A stretch of DNA of 39,856 nt, taken from Bacteroidaceae bacterium (GTDB lineage Bacteria; Bacteroidota; Bacteroidia; Bacteroidales; Bacteroidaceae). Position 1 is the first letter of the stretch, and the number at the start of each line of letters is the position of its first letter. The DNA lies in contig JAFTAJ010000032.1 of assembly GCA_017458585.1 (NCBI GenBank), positions 1-39,856 of the forward strand. The letters are read 5' to 3'. The notes under the pieces are model-generated. The model was not told where the DNA came from. It was given only the letters and a program-made list of their open reading frames with translations, and made no database searches. This document shows, in pieces, positions 8,192 to 16,615 of the stretch. The position numbers were made by a program, and so were the translations under genes.

Positions 8192-9080
8192 TGGCATGAA
8201 ATGGATAGACCGCTGTCTGCAGAGCCTGCAGCAGAGCTATCTACCCATACAAACCATAGTTATCGACAACGGCTCCACCGACGGTCTGCGCCAATACGTA
8301 CCCGCCCATTATCCGGACATAGTATGGCTACCGCAAGAGCAAAACCTGGGCTTCGGTCAGGCTAATAACATCGGACTGCGCTATGCCCTTGACAAAAACG
8401 CCGACTATGCCCTGCTGCTCAACCAAGATGCATGGATAAATGCTGAGATGCTCGTGCAACTCCTACGATTTGACGACCGCCAGTGCATACTCAGCCCCAT
8501 TCACCTCAACGGCCAAGGCAGCGACTTTGACTTCAATTTCAAGAAGAACACCATCTCCCGCTCGTCCAACATCTGCAACCTGCGCGAGCTGAAGTCCGGC
8601 GACAAACTAAAGCCCTTTGAGGCTCGCGCGGCAGCAGCAGCATGCTGGCTCATACCGTCAACCATAATACAGAAAGTGGGAGGATTCAATCCCCTCTTCT
8701 TCCAATACGGGGAAGACCATAACTACCTTGACCGCGCCTTCTACCACGGTTTCCACCTCAAGGTTGTGCCCACCACCTTCGCCTGCCACGACCGTAATCA
8801 GTACGGCAACAGCAAACTGCACCATAAGTGCCTGGTCTATCGTTACCTGCTCGTTAAGGCAACAGACATAAACGAAGAGCCTACGTTCGGTCAATATCTG
8901 CATATCTGCGGTTTCTGGTGCAAGAAAGGCCTGCACAACCGCAACCTCTTCAAGATGATAGGCCAAAGCATCAGCGGACTAATACGCCTGCGACGCAATC
9001 GCAAAGCTATCAAGGAAAGCCGCGCCGCAGAGCAAGCTGTTGGGCCGACATGGCTGGAAGGATTGACCATTGACTATTGA
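8160..9080 (+). CDS. Family 2 glycosyltransferase (rhamnosyltransferase-like)
   Basis: A cytoplasmic GT-A fold enzyme that would add one sugar to a lipid-linked repeat unit. The N-terminus has the GT2 nucleotide-sugar site (MKIVAIIVTYNG, then VIDNGSTDG), followed by EQNLGFGQANNIGLRYA and a DXD-like LLLNQDAWIN. A GEDHNYLDRAF motif near residue 185 is the usual acceptor-side acidic pair. The layout resembles the WbbL/rhamnosyltransferase subgroup; donor and acceptor are not known. The gene starts inside the polymerase gene. Its final residues (GLTIDY) and TGA stop come from the ATTGACC/ATTGACT repeat, so the natural C-terminus has been replaced or extended by repeat DNA. Confidence 0.88.
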   Translation: MKIVAIIVTYNGMKWIDRCLQSLQQSYLPIQTIVIDNGSTDGLRQYVPAHYPDIVWLPQEQNLGFGQANNIGLRYALDKNADYALLLNQDAWINAEMLVQLLRFDDRQCILSPIHLNGQGSDFDFNFKKNTISRSSNICNLRELKSGDKLKPFEARAAAAACWLIPSTIIQKVGGFNPLFFQYGEDHNYLDRAFYHGFHLKVVPTTFACHDRNQYGNSKLHHKCLVYRYLLVKATDINEEPTFGQYLHICGFWCKKGLHNRNLFKMIGQSISGLIRLRRNRKAIKESRAAEQAVGPTWLEGLTIDY

Positions 9081-9125
9081 CCATTGAAGATTGAGAATTG
9101 AGAATTGAGCATTGAAATTTGAGAA
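9063..9125. repeat. Mixed ATTGACC/ATTGAGA heptanucleotide tract overlapping a gene end
   Basis: About nine 7-nt units start inside the preceding glycosyltransferase gene and run to just before the next. ATTGACC-type units come first and ATTGAGA-type units after. The tract contributes the last codons and the stop of the gene ending at 9080. Confidence 0.9.
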
Positions 9126-9135
9126 TTACTCTGGC

Positions 9136-9984
9136 ATGACGCACAACTACTCAGTAATAGTGCCGTATGGCGATAGATACCCCTTGCTCATAAAGGCGAT
9201 GGACAGTATCCCCGACCGCGCGGACATACAGATAATCATCGTCGATAATGCCCCACAGCCTCTCACCCCCTCGCAAGTGCCGGTGAAGAAGAATGCAGAG
9301 GTAGTATATACCACCTCCTCCCCTGCCAAGGGAGCAGGGCATGCACGCAATGTAGGCCTGACATACGCAAAGGGATTGTTCCTCGTGTTCCTCGATTCTG
9401 ACGACTACTTCACACCCGAAGCCTTTGATGCCTTCGACCGATTTCTCCACCAAGACTACGACATAGTATATTTCGACGCCAGCAGCATCAAACTGGCAGA
9501 CAATAGCGAGAGCAAGCGCCACCACACCATTCACCAACGGATAACAGGCTATCTGGCAACAGGAGACGATGACCCGCTGCGGTACGACTTCGTCAACCCT
9601 TGCTGCAAAATGGTGCGAGCCTCCCTCGTGCTTGACAATAACATTCAGTTTGGAGAGACGCGCGTAGCAAATGACTCCCTCTTCTCCGTGCGTATAGGCC
9701 ATAAGGCAAAAAAGGTCACTGCTTCCGACAACGTGGTCTATGTAATCACCGAGGGAGGAGCAGGCACCTCGCTCACTCAGAGTCACAGTGCCGAAGACCA
9801 GTTCACCCGCTTCACCGTCACCGTGAGCAGATATAAATTCCTTAAGTCAATTGGCAAGGAGCATCTGTGTCCACGCCTCTACACACGAGTAGGGCGTGCG
9901 TTCCTTAACTACGGTGCGAAAGAAGGACTAAAATGGCTTAAGCATGCCCACCGCCAGGGAGTCAAACTCTTACTTGTATATTAA
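9136..9984 (+). CDS. Family 2 glycosyltransferase
   Basis: A second cytoplasmic GT2 enzyme of the cluster. The ATG at 9136 gives 282 residues beginning MTHNYSVIVPYGDRYPLL; the TTG at 9112 lies in repeat DNA and is less likely. The core motifs are IIIVDNAP, the GAGHARNVGLTYAKG helix and the DXD-like FLVFLDSDDYF, with NDSLFSVRIG further on. This is the SpsA-like layout. Sugar specificity cannot be read from sequence. The next gene starts 4 bp after its stop. Confidence 0.85.
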   Translation: MTHNYSVIVPYGDRYPLLIKAMDSIPDRADIQIIIVDNAPQPLTPSQVPVKKNAEVVYTTSSPAKGAGHARNVGLTYAKGLFLVFLDSDDYFTPEAFDAFDRFLHQDYDIVYFDASSIKLADNSESKRHHTIHQRITGYLATGDDDPLRYDFVNPCCKMVRASLVLDNNIQFGETRVANDSLFSVRIGHKAKKVTASDNVVYVITEGGAGTSLTQSHSAEDQFTRFTVTVSRYKFLKSIGKEHLCPRLYTRVGRAFLNYGAKEGLKWLKHAHRQGVKLLLVY

Positions 9985-9988
9985 TGCC

Positions 9989-11029
9989 ATGACCTACCAA
10001 TACCTCCACAAGGCCGACATCCACACGGCAGAATACCGCACCTTCCTGGAAGCCTATCACGGCGAAGGCAGCTACGAGTCGTGGCGCCGCCGTATGGAGT
10101 GGTATTGGCAGCTAGGTGACGAGAGTTATCGCGTGTTGGCAGCAAAACGAGGCACCGAGTTTGTCGGACAATCATGCGCATACCGTGTAAAAGTATGTAT
10201 AAACCAAAATATCCACGAATTTTGGTGGAGTATTGATACATTTGTCTTAGGCACAATGCGAGGCAAAGGCATCGGCAAAAAACTACAAGCACAATTACAT
10301 CAAGATGTTCCCAACTTCTCGTCAGCATGGTATTCGCCTGCCAATGGTGCTATCAAACGCAAATGCGGAGGTCACGGAATACTCACTTTCCCCTATGCCT
10401 ACTACCCCGTATCGTGCTACTGCAGCATCCTGCTGGAATTGGCGCTCAAGAAAGTCATCAGCAGCAAGATAACCCTGCCACACCTGCGGTTGCCCCATTT
10501 CTACAGCACACTCAATGCTTGGCGACACGGACTGGATAAGACATATACAATAAGCGAAATCAGTCAAGACGCTATACCTTCGCTATCTCCCCTAATGGAC
10601 GAGTTTCTGAAGTACGAGCCCTTTTATGTTATCCGTTCGGAAGAATACCTGAGATGGAAATACATTGACAATCCAGATTTGAGATGCAGAGCCCTTACAA
10701 TCTCAAAGGGTAACGCAATAGTAGGAGTGGTGGTCTTCTCGCATGCCAGCGACAATCTCTTCGTGGCCTCCACTGTCCGCACGGTGAAGATATACGAAAG
10801 CCTGTTCAGGAAAGACTCCGGGCTCACGCATCGCCACCTGCTGCTGGCAGTGGCAGACTACCTGAAGCAACATCACATAAAGGTGGATGGAATACAGTCG
10901 CTCCAGGCTATCAAATATAGGCCAGCATTAGCCTATCCTTTCTCAGGCACAGAGTTGCTCTCCACCCTCAAAGTAGAGAAGCTGCCTTCGGGATACATCA
11001 CCCTTATCGACCAAGATATGGAGCATTAG
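9989..11029 (+). CDS. GNAT-family N-acetyltransferase of the polysaccharide cluster
   Basis: A 346-residue protein when started at the ATG at 9989, just after the previous stop; the ATG at 9944 would overlap the glycosyltransferase by 41 bp. The acetyl-CoA loop RGKGIGKKL (about residues 89-97) follows a beta strand with WWSIDTFVLG, as in GNAT motif A. The remaining C-terminal part could be a second GNAT-like lobe (EPFYVIRSEEYLRWKYIDNP, then VGVVVF). In this setting it probably acylates an amino-sugar or nucleotide-sugar precursor, and the following deacetylase gene fits that theme. The substrate is unknown. Confidence 0.75.
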   Translation: MTYQYLHKADIHTAEYRTFLEAYHGEGSYESWRRRMEWYWQLGDESYRVLAAKRGTEFVGQSCAYRVKVCINQNIHEFWWSIDTFVLGTMRGKGIGKKLQAQLHQDVPNFSSAWYSPANGAIKRKCGGHGILTFPYAYYPVSCYCSILLELALKKVISSKITLPHLRLPHFYSTLNAWRHGLDKTYTISEISQDAIPSLSPLMDEFLKYEPFYVIRSEEYLRWKYIDNPDLRCRALTISKGNAIVGVVVFSHASDNLFVASTVRTVKIYESLFRKDSGLTHRHLLLAVADYLKQHHIKVDGIQSLQAIKYRPALAYPFSGTELLSTLKVEKLPSGYITLIDQDMEH

Positions 11030-11030
11030 G

Positions 11031-11107
11031 AGGAAGGAGATAGAAGGAGATAGAGGTAGATAGAAGGAGATAGAAGGAGATAGAAGGAGATAAAAGGAGT
11101 AAGAGGT
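11031..11107 (+). repeat. Purine-rich 10-nt tandem tract carrying the SD site of the deacetylase gene
   Basis: About seven units of the type AAGGAGATAG fill the gap between two genes. The last part gives AAGGAG followed by TAAGAGGTAAG and the ATG at 11111, so the repeat supplies likely ribosome binding sequence. Related 10-nt tracts are at 25986-26036 and 38287-38336. Confidence 0.8.
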
Positions 11108-11110
11108 AAG

Positions 11111-11722
11111 ATGATATATAAGAGAATAATCAATAAGCTAATCCAGCAGGTAGAGATACGAACCATCCCTACCAAGGAGAAGGTCGTCTATCTCACCTTT
11201 GATGACGGTCCGGAAAAGGGCATACTAGATTTTGTCCTTGACCAACTGGACAAATACAATTACAAGGCGACCTTCTTTTGCCGAGGCGACAGAGCCGAAG
11301 CGAATCCTCAGCTATTGGAACTGCTGCGACAAAAAGGGCACAGCATTGCCAACCACAGCTATGGGCATCCCAATGCATTCGATGTGCCGGCAGACAAATA
11401 TGTAGCAGACATCGAGCAGGCAGACGGCATACTGTGCACCCCCTTGTTCAGACCGCCGTATGGCAGTTTGACGCTAAGCACTTGGCTAAAATTGCATAAG
11501 AAGTACCGTATGGTGTATTGGTCATTAGACTCAGAGGACTCCAAGTTGGAGAGATACCATCATCTGCAGGCCTTAGGCAAACTGAAAGCCAAAACCAAGA
11601 AAGGCGATGTGGTGCTCTTCCATTTCTGCCAGCGGCACGAAAAAGAGACACGCCAGTTGCTGCCAGAATATCTGGCATGGCTACACAAAGAGAACTACAG
11701 GAGTGAGGGGATAGGAATTTGA
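11111..11722 (+). CDS. NodB-type polysaccharide deacetylase
   Basis: A compact 203-residue carbohydrate esterase family 4 protein that would remove an acetyl group from an N-acetylated sugar. The conserved motifs are present: TFDDGP (residues 29-34, catalytic base and metal Asp), HSYGH (82-86, metal His pair), RPPYG (114-118), WSLDSED, and LFHF near the C-terminus in place of the more common LHD/LFHD. There is no signal peptide or membrane anchor, so it probably works in the cytoplasm on a precursor and not on exported polymer. It is the last gene of the + strand cluster and converges with the gene ending at 11752; no clear terminator lies in the 29-bp gap. Confidence 0.85.
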   Translation: MIYKRIINKLIQQVEIRTIPTKEKVVYLTFDDGPEKGILDFVLDQLDKYNYKATFFCRGDRAEANPQLLELLRQKGHSIANHSYGHPNAFDVPADKYVADIEQADGILCTPLFRPPYGSLTLSTWLKLHKKYRMVYWSLDSEDSKLERYHHLQALGKLKAKTKKGDVVLFHFCQRHEKETRQLLPEYLAWLHKENYRSEGIGI

Positions 11723-11751
11723 AGTAGTTAACTGGACGATGCTCTGTGTCA

Positions 11752-12189
11752 TCAATATTTGCGGAAAGTAAGCTGGGCTGTGTCGGAGCGGAGCACCAGC
11801 GCTGAGCGGGTGAGCTTGTCTATGGCAAACTTGCCGTCGCCAGGCACGCCGTAATCGGCTAGCGCGTCATAGTCAACTATGTCATCCTTAGGACCGTGAT
11901 AAACGGTGCCGATGAACAGGCTATCTGCCGTGCGACGGAAACGCGCCAGATATTGGCTTCTCCCGTTGAAAGCCATGAGGTCAAGCTGCACACTATAATA
12001 GATGCCATCGTATTCTTTATGATATATGCTTTTGTACCTATCTGCCACAACTTGGCCGTCGGGAAGACGTTTCCACTCTGTCAGTTGCCACATACCTGCA
12101 AAGCGGCCGTTGTCCTCTACCTTGTCGCAACTAGTGACGCCGCACAACAATGCTGTCGCTATAAATATACTTGCAAAAAACGTTTTCAT
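11752..12189 (-). CDS. Small lipoprotein, lipocalin-like
   Basis: A 145-residue protein with a lipoprotein signal (MKTFFASIFIATALLC, lipobox-like GVTSC with Cys near residue 21). The mature part starts GRFAGMWQLTEWKRLPDG and then alternates polar and hydrophobic residues, like the Bacteroidetes lipocalin-like lipoproteins that open with a G.W.L motif. The role is unknown; it probably sits in the outer membrane facing the periplasm. It starts 4 bp after the Wzi-like gene stop, so it is the last gene of the rsmI-to-Wzi run. Confidence 0.75.
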   Translation of the reverse strand: MKTFFASIFIATALLCGVTSCDKVEDNGRFAGMWQLTEWKRLPDGQVVADRYKSIYHKEYDGIYYSVQLDLMAFNGRSQYLARFRRTADSLFIGTVYHGPKDDIVDYDALADYGVPGDGKFAIDKLTRSALVLRSDTAQLTFRKY

Positions 12190-12193
12190 TTCC

Positions 12194-13666
12194 TTATTTC
12201 TTTTTGAAGGCGTGATTCCATGCTACGGTAAACTGTACACCATTGCTGTGGCCCAGCAGATTGCCGCCGTTATGGCCGTAAGCCAAGCCAAAGTTGAAAT
12301 CGCGGAGCCAACGCGGATTGTAGGTCGCCTCGGCCATCATAGTCCAGCCGTGCTTCGTGTCAACCAGAGGAGCGGCATAAGTGCCCCAACTACGCTGATG
12401 GCTATAAAGGAGACGATAGCCCAGCTCGTCGGTAGGCTGTCCTGCTATGCCAAAGTGGTGAGCTTTTACACGATTGTGGCGAACAGTAATCACTCCGTTA
12501 TTATAGATGGGCGAAACGATGAGTCCACTGCCATTGATAAAGCCTGCATGCTGCCACGCCCCATAGGTGCCGTGGCCCCAGTAGCCATCCTTGGCACTGA
12601 TTTGGTCAGGGATGTTAGCGGTACGGTCGTGGTAGATAGGGCCGCTCTGATGCTTGGTATAGAGATATTCATACACCACATCGCTGACAATGGGATTCTT
12701 GGGCAGGTTGAGCTCCAGTCCCCACAGCATATCCTTCCATCCATACTGCACGAATACCTGGCTATGATCTTCGAAGTAATGCTCAGCATAAGCGCGGGCA
12801 GCCCAGCCCTTGCCTTTGTAGTCGAGACTGAAGTGCCACGAGCCAGTCACATTGCCCATCTCGTTGGAGTAGATACCATCGGTGGGGTCGTCGCCGCTGA
12901 GCACGAGCACATGCCAGAAGGCGCCGAGGTCAGACTTCAGATTTAGCGTTTGCTCGGGATGCCCTTTGACATAGCGCTTGCCGCCAAACTGCGTGTTCAT
13001 CTCGAGGCCGCCGGTGAAGCTGAGAGGAAACTTCTCGTCATTGCCGATGCGTAGCCACCCCGCCTTGGTATGATAGAGAGAGTTTTGGGTATAGACATCA
13101 GCAAAGTCGCGCTGCCACTTATTGTCCGTGTATATGCCGTAGCCCAAGCGAGCCTTCAGAGCCAACCAGTTCTTGGTGCCAGGGATAGTCCAGAACTCGG
13201 GCAACTCCAGTCGCACCTGCGGTATAGGCCGGGCATTGATGCCGGAGGCCAGTCCGCCGCTGCTCAACGCTTGGTTCTTCAGTTCCGAGGGTCGCTCCTT
13301 AGCACCAACAGAGAGACGCACCTTCTTGTACTGCACATCGACATACGCCTGCTGTAGCACGAAGCGCGAGTCCTGCTTTTGAAACACCGGAGCTATCTCC
13401 AAGCCGTAGCCCACCTGCCACTTACGTCCCAGGTCATCCCGCTGATCGCGACTCAGTCCGACACGCATCGACGCCCATTTTGTGTTGACAGAAGCCACGC
13501 CATAGCGATTGTTGCTCATCCAATAGGGTGCGAAATCGCCGTGACTGGCAGTGGCCGTAAACTCTGTCTTGAGATGCAGAGTGTCAGTAAGGCGTAACCA
13601 CTGATTGCTTTGCGCCCTGGCAACAAGGGTCGCAACAGCTATACATAAAAAGAGAGATTTCTTCAT
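12194..13666 (-). CDS. Wzi-family capsule assembly outer-membrane protein
   Basis: A 490-residue exported beta-barrel-like protein with a signal peptide (MKKSLFLCIAVATLVARAQ). Family features include HGDFAPYWMSNNRYG near the N-terminus, the NQALSSGGLASGINARPIPQ segment, LELPEF, and many alternating strands with aromatic belts up to the end (VQFTVAWNHAFKKK). Wzi proteins help attach capsular polysaccharide to the cell surface, which fits the neighbouring polysaccharide cluster on the other strand. It starts 6 bp after hflX and ends 4 bp before the small lipoprotein gene. Confidence 0.88.
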   Translation of the reverse strand: MKKSLFLCIAVATLVARAQSNQWLRLTDTLHLKTEFTATASHGDFAPYWMSNNRYGVASVNTKWASMRVGLSRDQRDDLGRKWQVGYGLEIAPVFQKQDSRFVLQQAYVDVQYKKVRLSVGAKERPSELKNQALSSGGLASGINARPIPQVRLELPEFWTIPGTKNWLALKARLGYGIYTDNKWQRDFADVYTQNSLYHTKAGWLRIGNDEKFPLSFTGGLEMNTQFGGKRYVKGHPEQTLNLKSDLGAFWHVLVLSGDDPTDGIYSNEMGNVTGSWHFSLDYKGKGWAARAYAEHYFEDHSQVFVQYGWKDMLWGLELNLPKNPIVSDVVYEYLYTKHQSGPIYHDRTANIPDQISAKDGYWGHGTYGAWQHAGFINGSGLIVSPIYNNGVITVRHNRVKAHHFGIAGQPTDELGYRLLYSHQRSWGTYAAPLVDTKHGWTMMAEATYNPRWLRDFNFGLAYGHNGGNLLGHSNGVQFTVAWNHAFKKK

Positions 13667-13672
13667 ACTACC

Positions 13673-14953
13673 TTATTTATTATTATCATCCTCGCTGAAG
13701 TCCAGGTCTTCAGCAGTAGGATAAAGGAAATCGTTATACGGGAAACGCTGCACATGCAGTTGTCGCACCTTCTGGTAGAGCAGCGAACGGAAGGAGTCTA
13801 TGCCCTCCTTCGTCAGTGCCGAGATAAAGACACAATCGCTGCCCAGCTTAGCTATCCACGACTGTTTGAGCTCGTCCATAGTCATATTCTCCTTGGTGGC
13901 AGGGGTGAGGTCAAACTCGTCCTTTTGCACGAATGAGTAGGCATCCACCTTGTTGAACACCATAATGGTAGGCTTCTCCGCACAGCCCAGCTCCGCCAGA
14001 GTCTTGTCCACCACGCTTATCTGCTCCTCAAAGTCGGGATGGCTCACGTCCACCACATGCAGCAGCAGGTCGGCCTCTCTCACCTCGTCGAGTGTTGATT
14101 TGAACGATTCGACGAGGTCGGTGGGCAGTTTGCGGATAAATCCCACCGTGTCGCTGAGCAGGAAGGGCAGGTTCTGCACCGTCACCTTTCGCACAGTGGT
14201 ATCGAGTGTAGCAAAGAGTTTGTTCTCAGCAAAGACCTCGCTCTTAGCCATCAGGTTCATCAGTGTTGATTTGCCTACATTGGTGTAGCCCACCAGTGCC
14301 ACCCTGATAAGGCGGCCTCTATTCTGGCGCTGCGTAGTCTTCTGCTTGTCAATCTCCGCCAGTCGCTTCTTGAGCAACGACATACGATTGAGGATGATAC
14401 GGCGGTCCATCTCCAGCTGTGTTTCGCCGGGACCACGCAAGCCCACCGAGCCCTTGCCGCCACCAGAGCCAGAGCCACCACCCTGACGCTCAAGGTGAGT
14501 CCAGAGTCGGCTAAGGCGCGGCAGCATATAGCGATACTGTGCCAGCTCTACCTGCGTCTTGGCATTGGCCGTCTGCGCCCGCATGGCGAAGATATCCAAG
14601 ATGAGCGTTGTGCGGTCGAGAATCTTTACCTTCAGTTCCTTTTCAATGTTACGGAGCTGGCGAGCAGAGAGTTCATCATCGAATATCACCATACCCACCT
14701 CGCGCTCAGCCTCGGCCTCAGCCTCAATATATGCGCGTATCTCCGCCAGTTTGCCTGAGCCGACATAGGTAGTGGTGTTGGGCCCCTCGGCACGCTGTGT
14801 GAAGCGTTTCACGGTGCGAGCCCCTGCCGTCTCGGCCAGGAACTCCAGTTCGTCGAGATACTCGGCAGTCTTGCGCTCATCCTGTCGCGAGGTGACAATC
14901 GCCACCAGCACTGCAGTTTCCGCTTGCGCCTCAGAGATGATGAACTCTTTCAA
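13673..14953 (-). CDS. hflX: Ribosome-associated GTPase HflX
   Basis: A GTPase that binds the 50S subunit and can split stalled ribosomes. The 426 residues show the HflX N-terminal domain (SRQDERKTAEYLDELEFLAETA, then TTYVGSGKLAEI), the glycine-rich linker (GGGSGSGGGKGSVG, GPGETQLEMDRR), and the G domain with G1 GYTNVGKST (about 220-228), G3 DTVGF and G4 NKVD. An acidic C-terminus follows. The start is a TTG at 14953, chosen because MKEFIISEAQAETA is where family members begin. A heptamer tract lies directly upstream. Confidence 0.95.
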   Translation of the reverse strand: MKEFIISEAQAETAVLVAIVTSRQDERKTAEYLDELEFLAETAGARTVKRFTQRAEGPNTTTYVGSGKLAEIRAYIEAEAEAEREVGMVIFDDELSARQLRNIEKELKVKILDRTTLILDIFAMRAQTANAKTQVELAQYRYMLPRLSRLWTHLERQGGGSGSGGGKGSVGLRGPGETQLEMDRRIILNRMSLLKKRLAEIDKQKTTQRQNRGRLIRVALVGYTNVGKSTLMNLMAKSEVFAENKLFATLDTTVRKVTVQNLPFLLSDTVGFIRKLPTDLVESFKSTLDEVREADLLLHVVDVSHPDFEEQISVVDKTLAELGCAEKPTIMVFNKVDAYSFVQKDEFDLTPATKENMTMDELKQSWIAKLGSDCVFISALTKEGIDSFRSLLYQKVRQLHVQRFPYNDFLYPTAEDLDFSEDDNNK

Positions 14954-14956
14954 AGA

Positions 14957-14995
14957 ATTAGGAATGAGGAATTAGAAATTAGGAATGAGGAATTA
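14957..14995. repeat. AATTAGG/AATGAGG heptanucleotide tract
   Basis: Five or six 7-nt units (AATTAGG, AATGAGG, AATTAGA, AATTAGG, AATGAGG) fill the gap between the coiled-coil lipoprotein gene and hflX, reaching into the TAA stop of the former. Confidence 0.85.
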
Positions 14996-15835
14996 CTTCA
15001 CCTGCACGACCAGATAGCGGCTCACGCTCCAGAAGGAGGCTGGGTCGGTGATGCGCAGCGTGTAGGTCTTGTCGTCATTCTTGTCGAGCGAATAGCTGCT
15101 CTTGGGGTGAGTAGTGAGCAGCTTAGCCGACTTGGAGCCCAGAGGAATAGTCCTCACATTGCGCACGTCGATCTCGGTGAAGTAGCTAAGATTGACGCCC
15201 TGCGCAAGCACATCACCATGCTTGAGGATATTGTGGTCTTTCAGCTCGCGCTTGGTGCCAAACACATACCACGCCTTGTTAAGATTCTTGTCTTGCTGAC
15301 TGATAGTGCGTGCCTTAGCCTCATTGGCCTGAGTAAGATTAGCCTTGTCGTTGCTAAGATTGCTAATCTCCACTGCCTGCTGTTGAATCTTCACGTCGCG
15401 TTCAGCCAGTTCGGCAGTGAGTCGCTCTATCTGCTGCGACTTATCGTTGAGCTGTGCCTGCAGTGACTCGATAGTCTGTCGCAGGTTCTGTGCATTGATA
15501 TTGCTGTTTTTCAGCTGCTTCTCCAGTTGGGCGATGCGTTCTTGGTTGAGCTGCATGGTGCGCTGGATGAACGCCATCTGTTCACGAATATCGTTGGCAG
15601 CAGAGCCCTCCACTCCCCCCTGCTTGAGGGCGTTGATGCGTCCCTGAGCCTCCGTTATCTGGTTCAGGCCATCCTGAATGTCATTGACCGTGCCGAGCAG
15701 GTTGTTGATCTCGGCATCCTTCTGATTGATGATACGGCTCACCGAGTCGCCATCCACAAGATTTTGTTTCTTGCCCTCTTGTCCGCATGAAGACAGGAGC
15801 ATAGCACAAATAGCTAAGTAAAATAAATTTTTCAT
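14993..15835 (-). CDS. Coiled-coil lipoprotein, Cbp1-type adhesin-like
   Basis: A 280-residue lipoprotein (MKNLFYLAICAMLLSSCGQ, lipobox Cys 17). Residues about 35-175 form a long coiled coil rich in Gln, Asn, Leu and Ala; a conserved-looking C-terminal domain follows (KAWYVFGTKRELKDHNIL ... FWSVSRYLVVQVK). The layout matches Bacteroidetes proteins annotated as Cbp1 collagen-binding glycoprotein adhesins, but I know that name from general annotation and cannot confirm binding here. A DSV triplet near the N-terminus would fit the Bacteroidetes O-glycosylation motif D-S/T-hydrophobic. It lies 28 bp downstream of rsmI. Confidence 0.65.
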   Translation of the reverse strand: MKNLFYLAICAMLLSSCGQEGKKQNLVDGDSVSRIINQKDAEINNLLGTVNDIQDGLNQITEAQGRINALKQGGVEGSAANDIREQMAFIQRTMQLNQERIAQLEKQLKNSNINAQNLRQTIESLQAQLNDKSQQIERLTAELAERDVKIQQQAVEISNLSNDKANLTQANEAKARTISQQDKNLNKAWYVFGTKRELKDHNILKHGDVLAQGVNLSYFTEIDVRNVRTIPLGSKSAKLLTTHPKSSYSLDKNDDKTYTLRITDPASFWSVSRYLVVQVK

Positions 15836-15863
15836 GATTTTCGATTTTATATTAGAACCTCAA

Positions 15864-16538
15864 TTATTCATTGTTCACTTTTTCACCAATAACTATCACA
15901 AACTCGCCTCGCGGCTCGTTGGCGTTGAAGTAGGCAATCGCCTCGGCCATAGTGCCGCGCACCACCTGCTCGTGCACCTTGCTAATCTCGCGGCACACGG
16001 CCACCGGTCGGTCAGCGCCCATCACCTCGGCCATCTGCGTCAGCGTCTTCAGCACGCGGTAGGGACTCTCGTATATCACCACTGTGCGTTGCTCGGCAGC
16101 CAACTCGCGCAAGCGCGTCTGGCGTCCCTTCTTCTGAGGCAGGAAGCCCTCAAAGACAAATCTGTCGCAGGGCAGTCCGCTTGCCACCAATGCAGGCACC
16201 AGAGCTGTGGCACCAGGTAGGCACTGCACCTCCACGCCCTGTCGCACGCACTCTCTGGCCAGCAGGAAGCCTGGATCGCTGATGCCCGGCGTGCCGGCAT
16301 CGCTGATGAGAGCCATCGTCTCGCCGCCCTTCAGCCGCTCCACGAGTGCGTTGACGGCCTTGTGCTCGTTGAACTTATGGTAGCTCTGTAGCGGACGATG
16401 GATGTCGTAGTGCTTCAGCAGGACAGAGGATGTGCGGGTATCCTCGGCCAGGATAAGGTCCGCCTCCTTCAGCACACGCAGCGCACGCAGCGTGATATCC
16501 TCCAGATTGCCAATAGGCGTAGGTACAATATACAGCAT
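15864..16538 (-). CDS. rsmI: 16S rRNA (cytidine1402-2'-O)-methyltransferase
   Basis: A SAM-dependent tetrapyrrole-methylase-fold enzyme that methylates the 2'-O of C1402 in the ribosomal decoding site. The ATG at 16538 gives 224 residues starting MLYIVPTPIGNLEDIT, exactly the family N-terminus. LAEDTRTS, SDAGTPGISDPGF, LPGATALVPAL and FEGFLPQKKGR are also typical. The TTG at 16553 is rejected because it would put the promoter -7 element inside the gene. The promoter element ends only 3 bp before the ATG, so the transcript may be leaderless. It heads the minus-strand run down to 11752. Confidence 0.93.
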   Translation of the reverse strand: MLYIVPTPIGNLEDITLRALRVLKEADLILAEDTRTSSVLLKHYDIHRPLQSYHKFNEHKAVNALVERLKGGETMALISDAGTPGISDPGFLLARECVRQGVEVQCLPGATALVPALVASGLPCDRFVFEGFLPQKKGRQTRLRELAAEQRTVVIYESPYRVLKTLTQMAEVMGADRPVAVCREISKVHEQVVRGTMAEAIAYFNANEPRGEFVIVIGEKVNNE

Positions 16539-16541
16539 GCG

Positions 16542-16550
16542 GCAAAGATA
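16542..16550 (-). promoter_or_regulatory. Promoter -7 element for rsmI
   Basis: On the minus strand the sequence reads TATCTTTGC, a full match to the Bacteroidetes -7 consensus TAnnTTTGC. It ends 3 bp before the rsmI start codon. No clear TTTG -33 element was seen 19-21 bp upstream, where the AAATTAG repeat lies. Confidence 0.7.
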
Positions 16551-16555
16551 CAAAT

Positions 16556-16583
16556 AAATTAGAAATTAGAAATTAGAAATTAT
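16556..16583. repeat. AAATTAG heptanucleotide tract between divergent promoters
   Basis: Three to four 7-nt units (AAATTAG) occupy the space between the two divergent -7 elements, where the -33 regions of both promoters would lie. Confidence 0.85.
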
Positions 16584-16586
16584 TAG

Positions 16587-16595
16587 TACTTTTGC
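16587..16595 (+). promoter_or_regulatory. Promoter -7 element for the AI-2E family gene
   Basis: TACTTTTGC matches TAnnTTTGC. The ATG at 16616 is 20 bp downstream, leaving a short leader. It faces away from the rsmI promoter. Confidence 0.7.
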
Positions 16596-16615
16596 AGCAA
16601 AATCCTCACATAATC

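Noticed and set aside
1900-11722. Recently acquired genomic island
   Set aside because: Base composition and repeat content are like those of the neighbouring housekeeping genes, and there is no integrase, tRNA border or att-like pair around the cluster.
12026-12946. A 306-codon plus-strand frame across the small lipoprotein and Wzi-like genes
   Set aside because: It overlaps two supported genes on the minus strand and has no family resemblance.
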